From: Deltaproteobacteria bacterium UBA4427
Lineage (GTDB): Bacteria; Myxococcota_A; UBA9160; UBA4427
Assembly (NCBI GenBank): GCA_002390675.1
Contig: DGPZ01000003.1
Location: forward strand, 334-64,333
Direction: 5' to 3'
DNA: 64,000 bases
Within the stretch, counting starts at the first letter, position 1. Each line of letters begins with the position of its first letter. The notes beneath the pieces are model-generated. The model was not told the origin of the DNA. It was given only the letters and a program-made list of their open reading frames with translations, and did no database searches. The translations under genes were made by a program, and so were the position numbers. Shown piece by piece: positions 9,762 through 17,280 of this stretch.

Positions 9762-9813
9762 TCGATCAATTGATCGAATATTCGAATGGAGCTAGCTCGG
9801 TTGGAGCGCCGAT

Positions 9814-10929
9814 TTAGTCTAGGGGCGCAAGCAGGACGACTTCCTCGTCCCGGACCTTGTAATAGTAGTCACCGAGCCTCTCCGACGTCAACGAAGCAAG
9901 ACTCGTAGAGAGCGATTCGAGACGAGCCGGGTAGGCCCCCGTCTTGAAGTAGTACACTTCAAGCTGATCACGGATCCGGCCGACTTCGTAGCGACTCCCG
10001 AAATGCTCGATAGAGCGCATCGGCAAGGCTGCGCCGGGCAAGCCCCCCCTCGCATCGGCGGTCGGTAGAAGCTTCCAGGCGAGACCGCCCAGAAGCGCAA
10101 AAGGGATCGCCGTCACAATCGCGGCCCGAAGCAGAGAGAGAATCGGCATTCGCCTCCCTTTCCGCTTGGCCTTTTTAGGCTTTTTTGCGCCGCTCGCAGC
10201 AACGTCGATGACGCCTGTCTGGCAGAGCTCAGCCAGCGCACGCGTCGCTTCGAAGGTGCCTACACGTGAGAGGTCGATGATCCGGCGCACCGAGAGCCGA
10301 CCGTCTACCAGTTGAAGAACACGCTCCGTGTGACCGAGGCGCGCATCCGCGTCGCCCTTCGTGACCGCGCGGGCCGTCTCTAAATTCCCAACGCGGCGAA
10401 AAACAGTGTCCTCTTGCGGCACAATGGCCGAGAAGGTCTGCCATTCGTCGAGCATTCGCAGCCCATCCATCAGAATCTGCTCGGCTCCGAGAAGTTGCTC
10501 GGGCTTGGTGTCGTGCGTAATCGCTTCCGCGATAAAGTTGAAGTCACCGCATCGCCGACGCATAACATCAAAGACTGTCTCACGGGTCAGCAAATACTGA
10601 ACTTCTCCGAGAGTCGTTTCCTCGATTAACCCCGCGGACAACATTAGGTCGCCGATCGGTCGCGCCGAACGCTCACTCTCCGCGTGAAGGTCGTCGAGTT
10701 GATCACGCGTCAAATAGCCTGACCGAACGAGCTGCGGGCCTAACGGCTCACGATCAGCCCGCGAGTTCTCCGGACCACCGCGAACTACTCGCCCCTCGTC
10801 GAACGCCAGAAAGATTGAACCACCTTCGCCTTCGACGACAAGAGTCCCAGTCTTTCGTTGTTGCCCAACCAGCTGAAAGACTTCAGCAATACCGAAGTCC
10901 TCAAGATTGCCACGTAGTGCGACGGACAT
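9814..10929 (-). CDS. DUF4388 (PATAN-type) membrane protein with a pseudopilin-like tail
   Basis: DUF4388 domains are common in Myxococcota and occur beside signalling domains; their function is unproven. The 371-residue protein has DUF4388 at about 4-165 (LRGNLEDFGIAEVFQLV at the start), then a winged-helix-like module at about 203-245 (VLQLVDGRLSVRRIIDLS, ALAELCQTGVIDV). A Lys/Arg-rich stretch at 249-260 precedes one transmembrane helix at 264-288. The C-terminal part outside the membrane (310-345) resembles the GspG/major pseudopilin pattern: a helix, then YYFKTGAYPARLESL. The expected topology is cytoplasmic N-terminus and periplasmic C-terminus. It follows the TPR/zinc-finger gene by 28 bases. 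The function is inferred only as signalling, perhaps linked to pili or secretion. Confidence 0.75.
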   Translation of the reverse strand: MSVALRGNLEDFGIAEVFQLVGQQRKTGTLVVEGEGGSIFLAFDEGRVVRGGPENSRADREPLGPQLVRSGYLTRDQLDDLHAESERSARPIGDLMLSAGLIEETTLGEVQYLLTRETVFDVMRRRCGDFNFIAEAITHDTKPEQLLGAEQILMDGLRMLDEWQTFSAIVPQEDTVFRRVGNLETARAVTKGDADARLGHTERVLQLVDGRLSVRRIIDLSRVGTFEATRALAELCQTGVIDVAASGAKKPKKAKRKGRRMPILSLLRAAIVTAIPFALLGGLAWKLLPTADARGGLPGAALPMRSIEHFGSRYEVGRIRDQLEVYYFKTGAYPARLESLSTSLASLTSERLGDYYYKVRDEEVVLLAPLD

Positions 10930-10957
10930 ACTGCCCTACTCCTTCTCTTTTCAGGGA

Positions 10958-12886
10958 CTAGCTGTTCTTCCGGACGATGAGGCTCAAAACAACGACAGAG
11001 ACATATGCCATTACCGCGAGAGCTCCGGGAATCGCAAAACAAAGAATCGCCGCGCTTCCCATGAGAAGCGGATCCTCGAAGATGCCGGTCGGCCAACTGA
11101 ACCACGTGACGGCCCACGCGAATAACAAGAGACCGAACATCGCCAGGTCAGGACGACGCGCCGAGAACCCCGCCATGCCAGGGATCATCAGGGACAACGT
11201 CAACCAAACGCGATCGAATCGGACCTCGCGCTCTGCGAGCGCTTGAATCCGAGCCATTCGCAACGAAGGATCCGTCGCCTCTGGGTACTGGAAGAGATGA
11301 TGACAGTCCTCACAGATATCTTCGCTCCAAACCGTCTTTTCACACCGCTCACAGATGCGATGTCCACATCGAGTGCAGAGGCTTGCGTGCGACCAGCTCT
11401 TCGATAAAAGAAGCGAGCAGAACACGATTAGTGCCAAGGCACCACCCGTGACGTACCACGCTGCTCCGAGCCGACCCGGAGCGAGAATCGCCACCGCACC
11501 GCGGTCCGCATCTTGGGATAGCGCCAACGAAACGAGCCTGTCGCGAATCAAGTGCGACACGGGGAAACGAAGGTCCGCGACAAGCGAGGCGTCACCGAGA
11601 CTCGAGAGCCCGGCGACGGCCTGATCATCTATCTTCTGCGCCCTAATGAGGGTCGCTTCGTACTCTTGCATTCGAAATGCACTGGCGTAGGCCTGACTCA
11701 GGCTAAACAGCAAGGTCGCATCGCTTTCTTGAACCGCAGCCCGTTCGTAGTAGCCGATTGCCGCATCCGTGTTGCCACGGCGCTTCTCGATATTCCCAAG
11801 ATTCGCCAGTGCCACCAGATCATTCGGTACCCGACTAATCACTTCTTCGAGATGCACGCGAGAAGACTCGACGAGGCCAAATCGACGGTCGCGATAAGCG
11901 AGGGCATGAATCGCCGCGAGGTCTTTCGGAGCGGCGGCTTCAAGGCGTTCAACGTCTGCCGCCGTTTCAGTTCCGTCTAGGACCTGCAGCACGCTGCTGG
12001 CCACCGGATCGGAATCGATAAATTTTGCTGCAACCGACGACAGCTGTGCAAGGGGATGGAGGCCTATCACAAGCAGGACTGCAGCCATTACGAGTGCCTT
12101 TCGCTGCCCCGCACCGCCGTAGATGAACGCGACGGTGAACAAGGCTAGCGCGAGCCCGAAGAGACCCTCCCCTAAAACTAATGGAACAAGCAGCAACCCG
12201 CCTAGCAAAGCATATCGAGCAAAGGTCGGCATATGGTTGCTCAAAAGATCACCGAGATCATGAGCCGCATGGCTGTACACATGAAGCGCGGCAAGCAAAA
12301 TGAAGCCGAGCGGTGCGGCAAGCACGACGATCAATAGAGCGAATGAAAGATTCTCGAGCAGCCATAGCTGAGCTGGAAGACTTCTGGCGACCGTCAGGCC
12401 AGCTCGGCCGACGGCCAATAGAGCGGCTCCGACATCACCTGAGTTCCAAAGTGCTACGGCATGGTCGATCTGGAAAGCGGGAACTCCTGGAGCAACTTCT
12501 CGGGCGAGCTCCGAGTAGACCTCGGGCTCCTCCTCCGTTGCGGATGCCGCGATCAGGATCGCTGGCGCGGGCAAATCGCCTAATCCAAGTTCGAGGCGGG
12601 TTCGCCGAAGAGCCGCCGCACGCGCGAAGGCAGACGGCTTGGCCGCCTCCCAACTCGCACGCGACTGTTCCTCCGCTGCCTCCACGGGGCGCGCGGTGGC
12701 GGGGCTATCTTCCGAAAGCCATGGATCATCAAGCGGATCCCCAGCAAAGGGTGCGGAAGCGAGCGGCTGGCCCGCAGACTCCGCTAAGGAAACAGTCGGC
12801 ATGTCCTGTGCCTGCGCCCCGACCGGAGTCATAGCGAGCAGCAACAGGAGCCAGATCAAAGAGGCAAGTAATGTGCGCCGAGGCAA
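10958..12886 (-). CDS. Membrane TPR protein with a double-CxxC zinc finger
   Basis: No named function. I choose TTG 12886 because GGGAGG lies eight bases upstream and a clean signal peptide follows at once (MPRRTLLASL, then a Leu run, cut after AQA). The longer open frame to 13156 has no such features. The 642-residue product has several central transmembrane helices (around 185-300), then a TPR-type region (LVALANLGNIEKRRGNTDAAIGYYERA). Another helix precedes a CxxC/CxxC finger at 504-532 (CTRCGH, CERC, CEDC), and two or three C-terminal helices end the protein. It probably forms an operon with the DUF4388 gene and is divergent from rpsT. A role in envelope assembly or a type IV pilus-like machine is a guess. 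Confidence 0.7.
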   Translation of the reverse strand: MPRRTLLASLIWLLLLLAMTPVGAQAQDMPTVSLAESAGQPLASAPFAGDPLDDPWLSEDSPATARPVEAAEEQSRASWEAAKPSAFARAAALRRTRLELGLGDLPAPAILIAASATEEEPEVYSELAREVAPGVPAFQIDHAVALWNSGDVGAALLAVGRAGLTVARSLPAQLWLLENLSFALLIVVLAAPLGFILLAALHVYSHAAHDLGDLLSNHMPTFARYALLGGLLLVPLVLGEGLFGLALALFTVAFIYGGAGQRKALVMAAVLLVIGLHPLAQLSSVAAKFIDSDPVASSVLQVLDGTETAADVERLEAAAPKDLAAIHALAYRDRRFGLVESSRVHLEEVISRVPNDLVALANLGNIEKRRGNTDAAIGYYERAAVQESDATLLFSLSQAYASAFRMQEYEATLIRAQKIDDQAVAGLSSLGDASLVADLRFPVSHLIRDRLVSLALSQDADRGAVAILAPGRLGAAWYVTGGALALIVFCSLLLSKSWSHASLCTRCGHRICERCEKTVWSEDICEDCHHLFQYPEATDPSLRMARIQALAEREVRFDRVWLTLSLMIPGMAGFSARRPDLAMFGLLLFAWAVTWFSWPTGIFEDPLLMGSAAILCFAIPGALAVMAYVSVVVLSLIVRKNS

Positions 12887-13172
12887 CCGAAATGCCCTCC
12901 CTGCGGATGATTTCGATTTAAAACATCGGCGGATCGGGGAATCCTCTGAAGCGACGATCCGCCCCGATGCCTTCTCCTGATCGAGCCAGGAGTGCCTTCC
13001 GCTCGCGAAAGGCTCACCACGACGAGGAGAAGTAGGTAAAAATGACTCTCGCCTTGTTCCCGCGAGGGAACCCACTGCCGCGGAACCCTTTTCAAGTGTC
13101 CAGTCCGCCCCCTCTCGACGTCCGAGCCATCCCCGCCTATGATGCGGCGCCCACAATCAAGGAGAGGCCACA
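12887..13172. promoter_or_regulatory. Divergent intergenic region upstream of rpsT
   Basis: About 285 bases between the TTG start of the TPR gene (minus) and rpsT (plus). An open frame on minus crosses it but shows no domain, and there is a better start downstream. The rpsT Shine-Dalgarno GGAGAGG is at 13161-13167. Promoters for both directions are expected here but I see no convincing -35/-10 pair. Confidence 0.45.
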
Positions 13173-13442
13173 TTGGCCAATCATAAATCCGCCCTCAAGC
13201 GAATCCGACAGTCCGAACGCCGACGCAAGCGCAATCAGCACATCCGCAGTGAAATGCGAACGATGGTGAAGCGTTGTGGGGAAGCGTTCGAGTCCGGTGA
13301 TGCCAGTAAGGCTGCTGAAGCCTTCCAGATCGCCGAACGAGTGATCCGCCGCGCTGCGACGCGTGGAGTCATCCCGCGAAAGCGAGCCGACCGAAGTGTA
13401 GGTCGCCTCGCAAAGCGACTGAACGGCGTTTCCGCGTCCTAG
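13173..13442 (+). CDS. rpsT: Small ribosomal subunit protein bS20
   Basis: Binds 16S rRNA in the 30S subunit. The 89-residue, strongly basic helical protein begins MANHKSALKRIRQSERRR and has the usual length. It starts at TTG 13173 with GGAGAGG six bases before. TTG (or UUG) starts are known for rpsT in E. coli, where S20 controls its own translation. It is a lone plus-strand gene between two minus-strand blocks, divergent from the TPR gene. Confidence 0.97.
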   Translation: MANHKSALKRIRQSERRRKRNQHIRSEMRTMVKRCGEAFESGDASKAAEAFQIAERVIRRAATRGVIPRKRADRSVGRLAKRLNGVSAS

Positions 13443-13717
13443 TCTCGCTGCGTTGATCGTCGCGGTTTTATCGCTGCCATCTCAACGCTCGTAGTTCGCG
13501 CTTCACGCTGGCACCCGCCGACGAATTCCCAATTAGTTAGAGCCATAACCCGAAGTGCATCGAATGATCGATCGTGCTGCCGGGTGAGGCTTGTCCGCGC
13601 TCTGCCGCGAGGCTGGGGCGACCTAGTCAGCTAGAAGTATGCTTGCGTGACACAGCCAACCCGCTCCGTCCGGTCGAATCCCCGGGCAACCGACTCCGCT
13701 CCGAAGCGGATGCGAGC
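13443..13717. terminator. Gap between rpsT and holA with tandem hairpins at the holA end
   Basis: The gap holds no gene. On the minus strand, the holA stop lies inside an inverted repeat (GCGAGCT / AGCTCGC), followed at once by a second hairpin, CCGCT-TCGG-AGCGG (about 13694-13707). No U-tract follows, so these may end transcription or protect the 3' end only weakly. I see no clear terminator just after rpsT. Confidence 0.3.
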
Positions 13718-14698
13718 TCAGCTCGCCAGGCCTAGTACCAATTGTTCAAGTGCCCGCTCGGAGCGCATAACGCTCGCACCTTTCAGCTCTACGTCTGCGC
13801 GATGAATCGCGCGCAGGCAAGTCACGAGCCGACGCGGAGAATGGCGACGTGCTTGTTGCTCCAGCTTCCGTACGACGAAGGGCGGCCCTCCTACGGCCTC
13901 GCCGTGACCAACACGGACCAATCGCCTGAAGTGGGAAGCGAGTGCACCCAATATGGCCGGGGGCGCCGCCCCCTGAGAAATTAAACGAGCGAGCAAACTC
14001 ACGGCCTCCGCGGTTCGCCCCTGCCCGATCGCATCGGTGAGATCCCAGATAGGTTCCTCGGCGACTGCCGAAACTGCAATCTCTACGTGCTTCCGCGTGA
14101 TCGGCTCTCCCTGCCCAGCGAGCAGACTCGCTTTTTCAATTTCCTGCCGCAGCAGCATCAGCTGGGGTCCGACCCGGTCGGCCAGCAGCGACGCAGCATC
14201 GGGTTCCAGGATGACCCCCTGTCGACGCGCCTCCCCGGCGAGAAAGCTGCCTAATTCCTTCGCCTTCTTTGGAGCCTCGCAATCGACTAGAGCGGCGGGA
14301 TTTTTGAACGCCTTCACCCACTTACTGCGCTTGTCTGCTTTAGCGCAGACTATGACCAAAACGCTGGGCGTCCCGGCATTGATACGGCTGAGCCAGCCCT
14401 CGATGACCGCACCCCAATTCGCATCGAGCTTGGCGCCGCGTCCTTCCGCCTCACGCAAGACAACCAGCCGCCTCTCGGCCATCACGGGAAGATTATCGAG
14501 AGCTTCCTCCAATCGGCCCGGCATCACCTTACCCACTTCGAGCCGGTCGAGATTAAAGTCTCGAGGAGCCCCTTCGAGCACCGATGTCTCAATCGCTGCG
14601 AGCGCATCGTCGCGCAAGAGCGGCTCGCTACCCGCTAACAAATAGGCGGGCCGAACGTGCCCTTTCGCGAGTTCCTCAAGTATCTGCGAGGGCATCAT
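13718..14698 (-). CDS. holA: DNA polymerase III subunit delta
   Basis: Delta opens the beta sliding clamp as part of the clamp loader. The 326-residue protein has the usual length and layout. The N-terminal AAA+-like domain starts RPAYLLAGSEPLLRDDAL, with LPVMAERRLVVLREAEG as a typical block. VLVIVCAKADKRSKWVKAF follows, then the helical middle and the C-terminal collar (EEPIWDLTDAIGQGRTAEAVSLLARL). It begins at ATG 14698, overlapping the lptE stop by 4 bases. lptE-holA is a common pair; leuS, which often precedes them, is not here. Confidence 0.94.
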   Translation of the reverse strand: MMPSQILEELAKGHVRPAYLLAGSEPLLRDDALAAIETSVLEGAPRDFNLDRLEVGKVMPGRLEEALDNLPVMAERRLVVLREAEGRGAKLDANWGAVIEGWLSRINAGTPSVLVIVCAKADKRSKWVKAFKNPAALVDCEAPKKAKELGSFLAGEARRQGVILEPDAASLLADRVGPQLMLLRQEIEKASLLAGQGEPITRKHVEIAVSAVAEEPIWDLTDAIGQGRTAEAVSLLARLISQGAAPPAILGALASHFRRLVRVGHGEAVGGPPFVVRKLEQQARRHSPRRLVTCLRAIHRADVELKGASVMRSERALEQLVLGLAS

Positions 14699-15390
14699 CG
14701 GCCCGCACCGTGTTCCTTCGGCATCTCTCCCGCTCGTTCCGGGACAGCGGGGAGACCAGTGACTTCAGCCTCCTTCGAATCGTTGGCCTCGGCCGTTTTA
14801 TCAACAGGGGTCGCGATCCATTCCACGGAGTCCGCCACACGCACCGCCAGCAGATCCGAAAGATGTCGCACGGCCTCACGCTTATTCGTACGCGAGACTT
14901 CGATATCGGGACTGGCCAAGTAGACATCGCTCTCCGAGAGGGCTCGCGGCGATAGGCGAATGATGTCGCCGCTTGCGCGTACGAGTTCGAGAACGAGGCT
15001 CAAAGTCACCTTGTATTCCAGCGCAACGACAAAGCTCGAGAAGCTATTGCCCACCATTCGAACCGGCAGAATCTTGCCGCGCAGCACGTAGTCCGCACGC
15101 GCAGGATCATTGACGAGTTCGAATCGACCGCGGAGATCAAACTCACGACGCAGCGCATCGCCCACTTCGCGGTCAAGCCAAGGCTCTGGCGACTCTGCGC
15201 GAAGCGCGAGGACGGCGATCCGGACGGAGCTCGCTGCCCCGGAAAGTGAAGTCCCGGCGGAGGAGCCGGCCCTCGCCGCCTGACGCGCCTCGGGTGGCTC
15301 TAAGAGATTGCGGTAGCCACATCCCGCAAGCGAGATCAGAATCGCGGCATACGCGAGAAGAAGCGGGAAGTTGGACCATCGGCGCGACAT
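14695..15390 (-). CDS. lptE: LPS-assembly lipoprotein LptE
   Basis: Outer-membrane lipoprotein that plugs the LptD barrel and helps insert LPS. The 231-residue protein has a signal peptide with lipobox LAGC (Cys at about residue 24), followed by GYR, as in LptE. The family pattern continues with VRIAVLALRAESPEPWLDREVGDALRREF and AVVALEYKVTLSLVLEL-like strands. A divergent C-terminal tail of about 40 polar residues is not part of the usual fold. It is coupled to holA. The family is weakly conserved, so the call leans on the lipobox, the fold pattern and the holA neighbour. Confidence 0.85.
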   Translation of the reverse strand: MSRRWSNFPLLLAYAAILISLAGCGYRNLLEPPEARQAARAGSSAGTSLSGAASSVRIAVLALRAESPEPWLDREVGDALRREFDLRGRFELVNDPARADYVLRGKILPVRMVGNSFSSFVVALEYKVTLSLVLELVRASGDIIRLSPRALSESDVYLASPDIEVSRTNKREAVRHLSDLLAVRVADSVEWIATPVDKTAEANDSKEAEVTGLPAVPERAGEMPKEHGAGR

Positions 15391-15547
15391 CCCAGACCGA
15401 TAGCATGCGCACCGCGAACAGGCGCGGAAGCCATGCCAAGAGAATGCCTATACCCACCGCCGAATGGAGCGCGACTGTGGCAATTTCGCGGTTTTCGGAC
15501 GTGTCTGGCCTATGCGCGCGCTGGGCGGCCACGCCCGCCGAGAGAGA

Positions 15548-15882
15548 TCAGTCGTCGCGCTTCGGCAGACTCTTCGCGACCGCGAGTACCTTATTCGCAT
15601 GAATCGGCTTCGTCAGATGCTCGTTCGATCAAAGGCTGACCGCACTCTCGCGACCTTCCTTGGCACCTTCGGTCGTGACCATGCAGATCGGCAACCCCGC
15701 AAGGTTTTCTCTCCGCGAATCCAGCTGATGAGCTTCAGCCCATCCATGACCGGCATGAAGCCGCCTCATCCTTGGGCAGCGCCAACAGCTGCTCCACCGA
15801 GAGTCGGCGCACGTCCTCGTCTGCGCTCACAAAGCCATCGAGAATGCCCTGGCGCTCCTCTATGTGTCAGCCCGGCACTCAT
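15548..15882 (-). pseudogene. Chimeric remnant: HEAT-repeat start fused to a CheY-like receiver end
   Basis: Reading down from ATG 15882, which overlaps the stop of the zinc-ribbon gene by 4 bases, gives MSAGLTH. After a frame change comes IEERQGILDGFVSADEDVRR and LSVEQLLALPKDEA, a HEAT-repeat-like start. It joins abruptly to MPVMDGLKLISWIRG, the middle of a receiver domain. A second frame change gives LPICMVTTEGAKEGRESAVS, an in-frame TGA interrupts, and NEHLTKPIHANKVLAVAKSL runs to a stop at 15548. The receiver Thr and Lys-Pro motifs are recognisable. It looks like a deletion joining two neighbouring genes, followed by frameshifts. No intact protein can be made. Confidence 0.8.
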
Positions 15883-16814
15883 TTCTCAGCACCTCGCTCG
15901 GCGGCGACGCGACTGAGCTCGTCCATAACAAAGTCCGTCTCTGCTCGAACCTCTTCGCCGATGCGTTGGCGAAGAAGTGCGCGGGCTTCCTTAATTTCTC
16001 GCTCGAGGACCTGTTCCAAGTTTCCGGCACGAACGGCCTTCTCAAATTTCTCGGGCTGGTACAGAAGCATCTCGGAGACCGCGATTCGCGCAAGCCGTTC
16101 GGCACGCTCACGTTCTTCGTTCTTCTCAGGATCTTCGGCCGCTTCAGTCGACGCAGCTGCGGCCGGCGGCGACGCAAAGAGCATGGGGCTATCCGAATCG
16201 ATCGGCAGTCCAGCCTCATGGAGCACCGACTTCAGAGCCCCGGGCAGGTCGGGCTGTTCGATGTAGGCATCGGCGCCATAAAGTTCCGAAGAATCCCTGC
16301 GGTAGCGATCCTGATGATGAATCGCGCCGACTATCACCGTCGTAGTGTTCTGCAGACTCTCGTTCCGTTTGATCACTTCGCAGACCTGGAAGCTAAACAT
16401 CTTAGGCAGCGCTGCATCAAGCACGACAGCCGACGGAAGCATTCTCTGAATCGCAAGCATTGCTTCAACGCCATCTTGAACGAAATGGACCTGTAGACCC
16501 CAGGACATGACCGCTTCGGCACTTGCTTTGCCACGTTCTTCGTCGGGATCAGCAACGATGACGAGCTTCGCGCTGTCGTATTCCGGGATCGGTTCCGGTG
16601 GAGACACCGAAAAATCTTCTTCGGACGGCGGTGCGAGAGCCACCCTCGTCTGAACCGGCACAGGCGCCTGAACGGGAGCAGGAGCGACGGCCTGCGGCGC
16701 GCGAATAAGAAACACTGCCGAACACTTCGTGCAACGAAGCTTCGCGCCTTCGGGACCGATGCGTTCGGGATCCACGCGGTACCGCGCACTACATTTAGGA
16801 CATCCAGCAACCAT
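15879..16814 (-). CDS. Zinc-ribbon plus receiver-domain protein
   Basis: A signalling protein with no assigned pathway. The 311-residue product opens with an MJ0042-type zinc ribbon (CPKCSARYRVDPERIGPEG, then CTKC; residues about 5-40). A Pro/Ala/Val-rich linker follows, then a receiver domain at about 83-205. The phospho-acceptor Asp is present (VVLDAALPKMF) and the acidic pocket is VADPDEE. The conserved Lys of the K-P motif is Gln (YIEQPD), so phosphorylation signalling may be altered. The C-terminal 100 residues are helical, probably coiled coil. The start ATG 16814 has GGGAG seven bases before; GTG 16817 is an alternative. It is the only intact member of an otherwise broken cluster. Confidence 0.8.
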   Translation of the reverse strand: MVAGCPKCSARYRVDPERIGPEGAKLRCTKCSAVFLIRAPQAVAPAPVQAPVPVQTRVALAPPSEEDFSVSPPEPIPEYDSAKLVIVADPDEERGKASAEAVMSWGLQVHFVQDGVEAMLAIQRMLPSAVVLDAALPKMFSFQVCEVIKRNESLQNTTTVIVGAIHHQDRYRRDSSELYGADAYIEQPDLPGALKSVLHEAGLPIDSDSPMLFASPPAAAASTEAAEDPEKNEERERAERLARIAVSEMLLYQPEKFEKAVRAGNLEQVLEREIKEARALLRQRIGEEVRAETDFVMDELSRVAAERGAEK

Positions 16815-16855
16815 CACTCATCTCCCAGTCCGCGAAGTCATATTCGCGGGCGCAT

Positions 16856-17100
16856 TCACCCGCGAAAACGTTCCACGTCTTCCCGCAATTCTTCAGCTTC
16901 TACCGAAAACTCGAGCATCGACTCACGCAGCGTCCGTGTGGCAGCTTCATTCGTCAGGCTGCTCTCGGCGATTCCGTCCAAAAAACCTTCGACCTCAGCA
17001 CATGCTTCGGATTATTCGCTCGCGGTTCAAATTTCTCGAGGCTGGAAGCCAAGAGGGGTCTCATCGTCGCCGAGTCTTCTACGACCAGAATGCGCTGCAA
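16856..17100 (-). pseudogene. Chimeric remnant: CheY-like receiver start joined to a helical C-terminus
   Basis: From TTG 17100, with SD GGGAG at good spacing, the frame reads QRILVVEDSATMRPLLASSL, a textbook receiver N-terminus with its acidic pair and first helix. About 30 codons in, homology ends. In a shifted frame the sequence continues AEVEGFLDGIAESSLTNEA and then a charged helix (ELREDVERFRG) that stops at 16856, just before the zinc-ribbon gene. The two parts come from different genes or from far-apart parts of one. No full receiver remains. Confidence 0.75.
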
Positions 17101-17280
17101 AGCCGTCTCCCGGAAGCGGGTCTACGCGCGCACTAAGAGTGATTCCTATATCGGCGAGGAATGCGCACTCTTGAGGTCGACGACAGGCGGGAGAGAGGGG
17201 GAACCCTGCGGAGTTTGGGTGTTTTTAAACACCGGTTTTCATGTACTCCGTGAGACGCGCCCTGTGGCCCGGCGAACTGC

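Noticed and set aside
13042..13269. Alternative plus frame over the start of rpsT
   Set aside because: The rpsT TTG start and SD are clear; the other frame has no homology.
15864..16496. Plus-strand frame of 210 codons over the zinc-ribbon gene
   Set aside because: Antisense to an intact gene with clear zinc-ribbon and receiver motifs.
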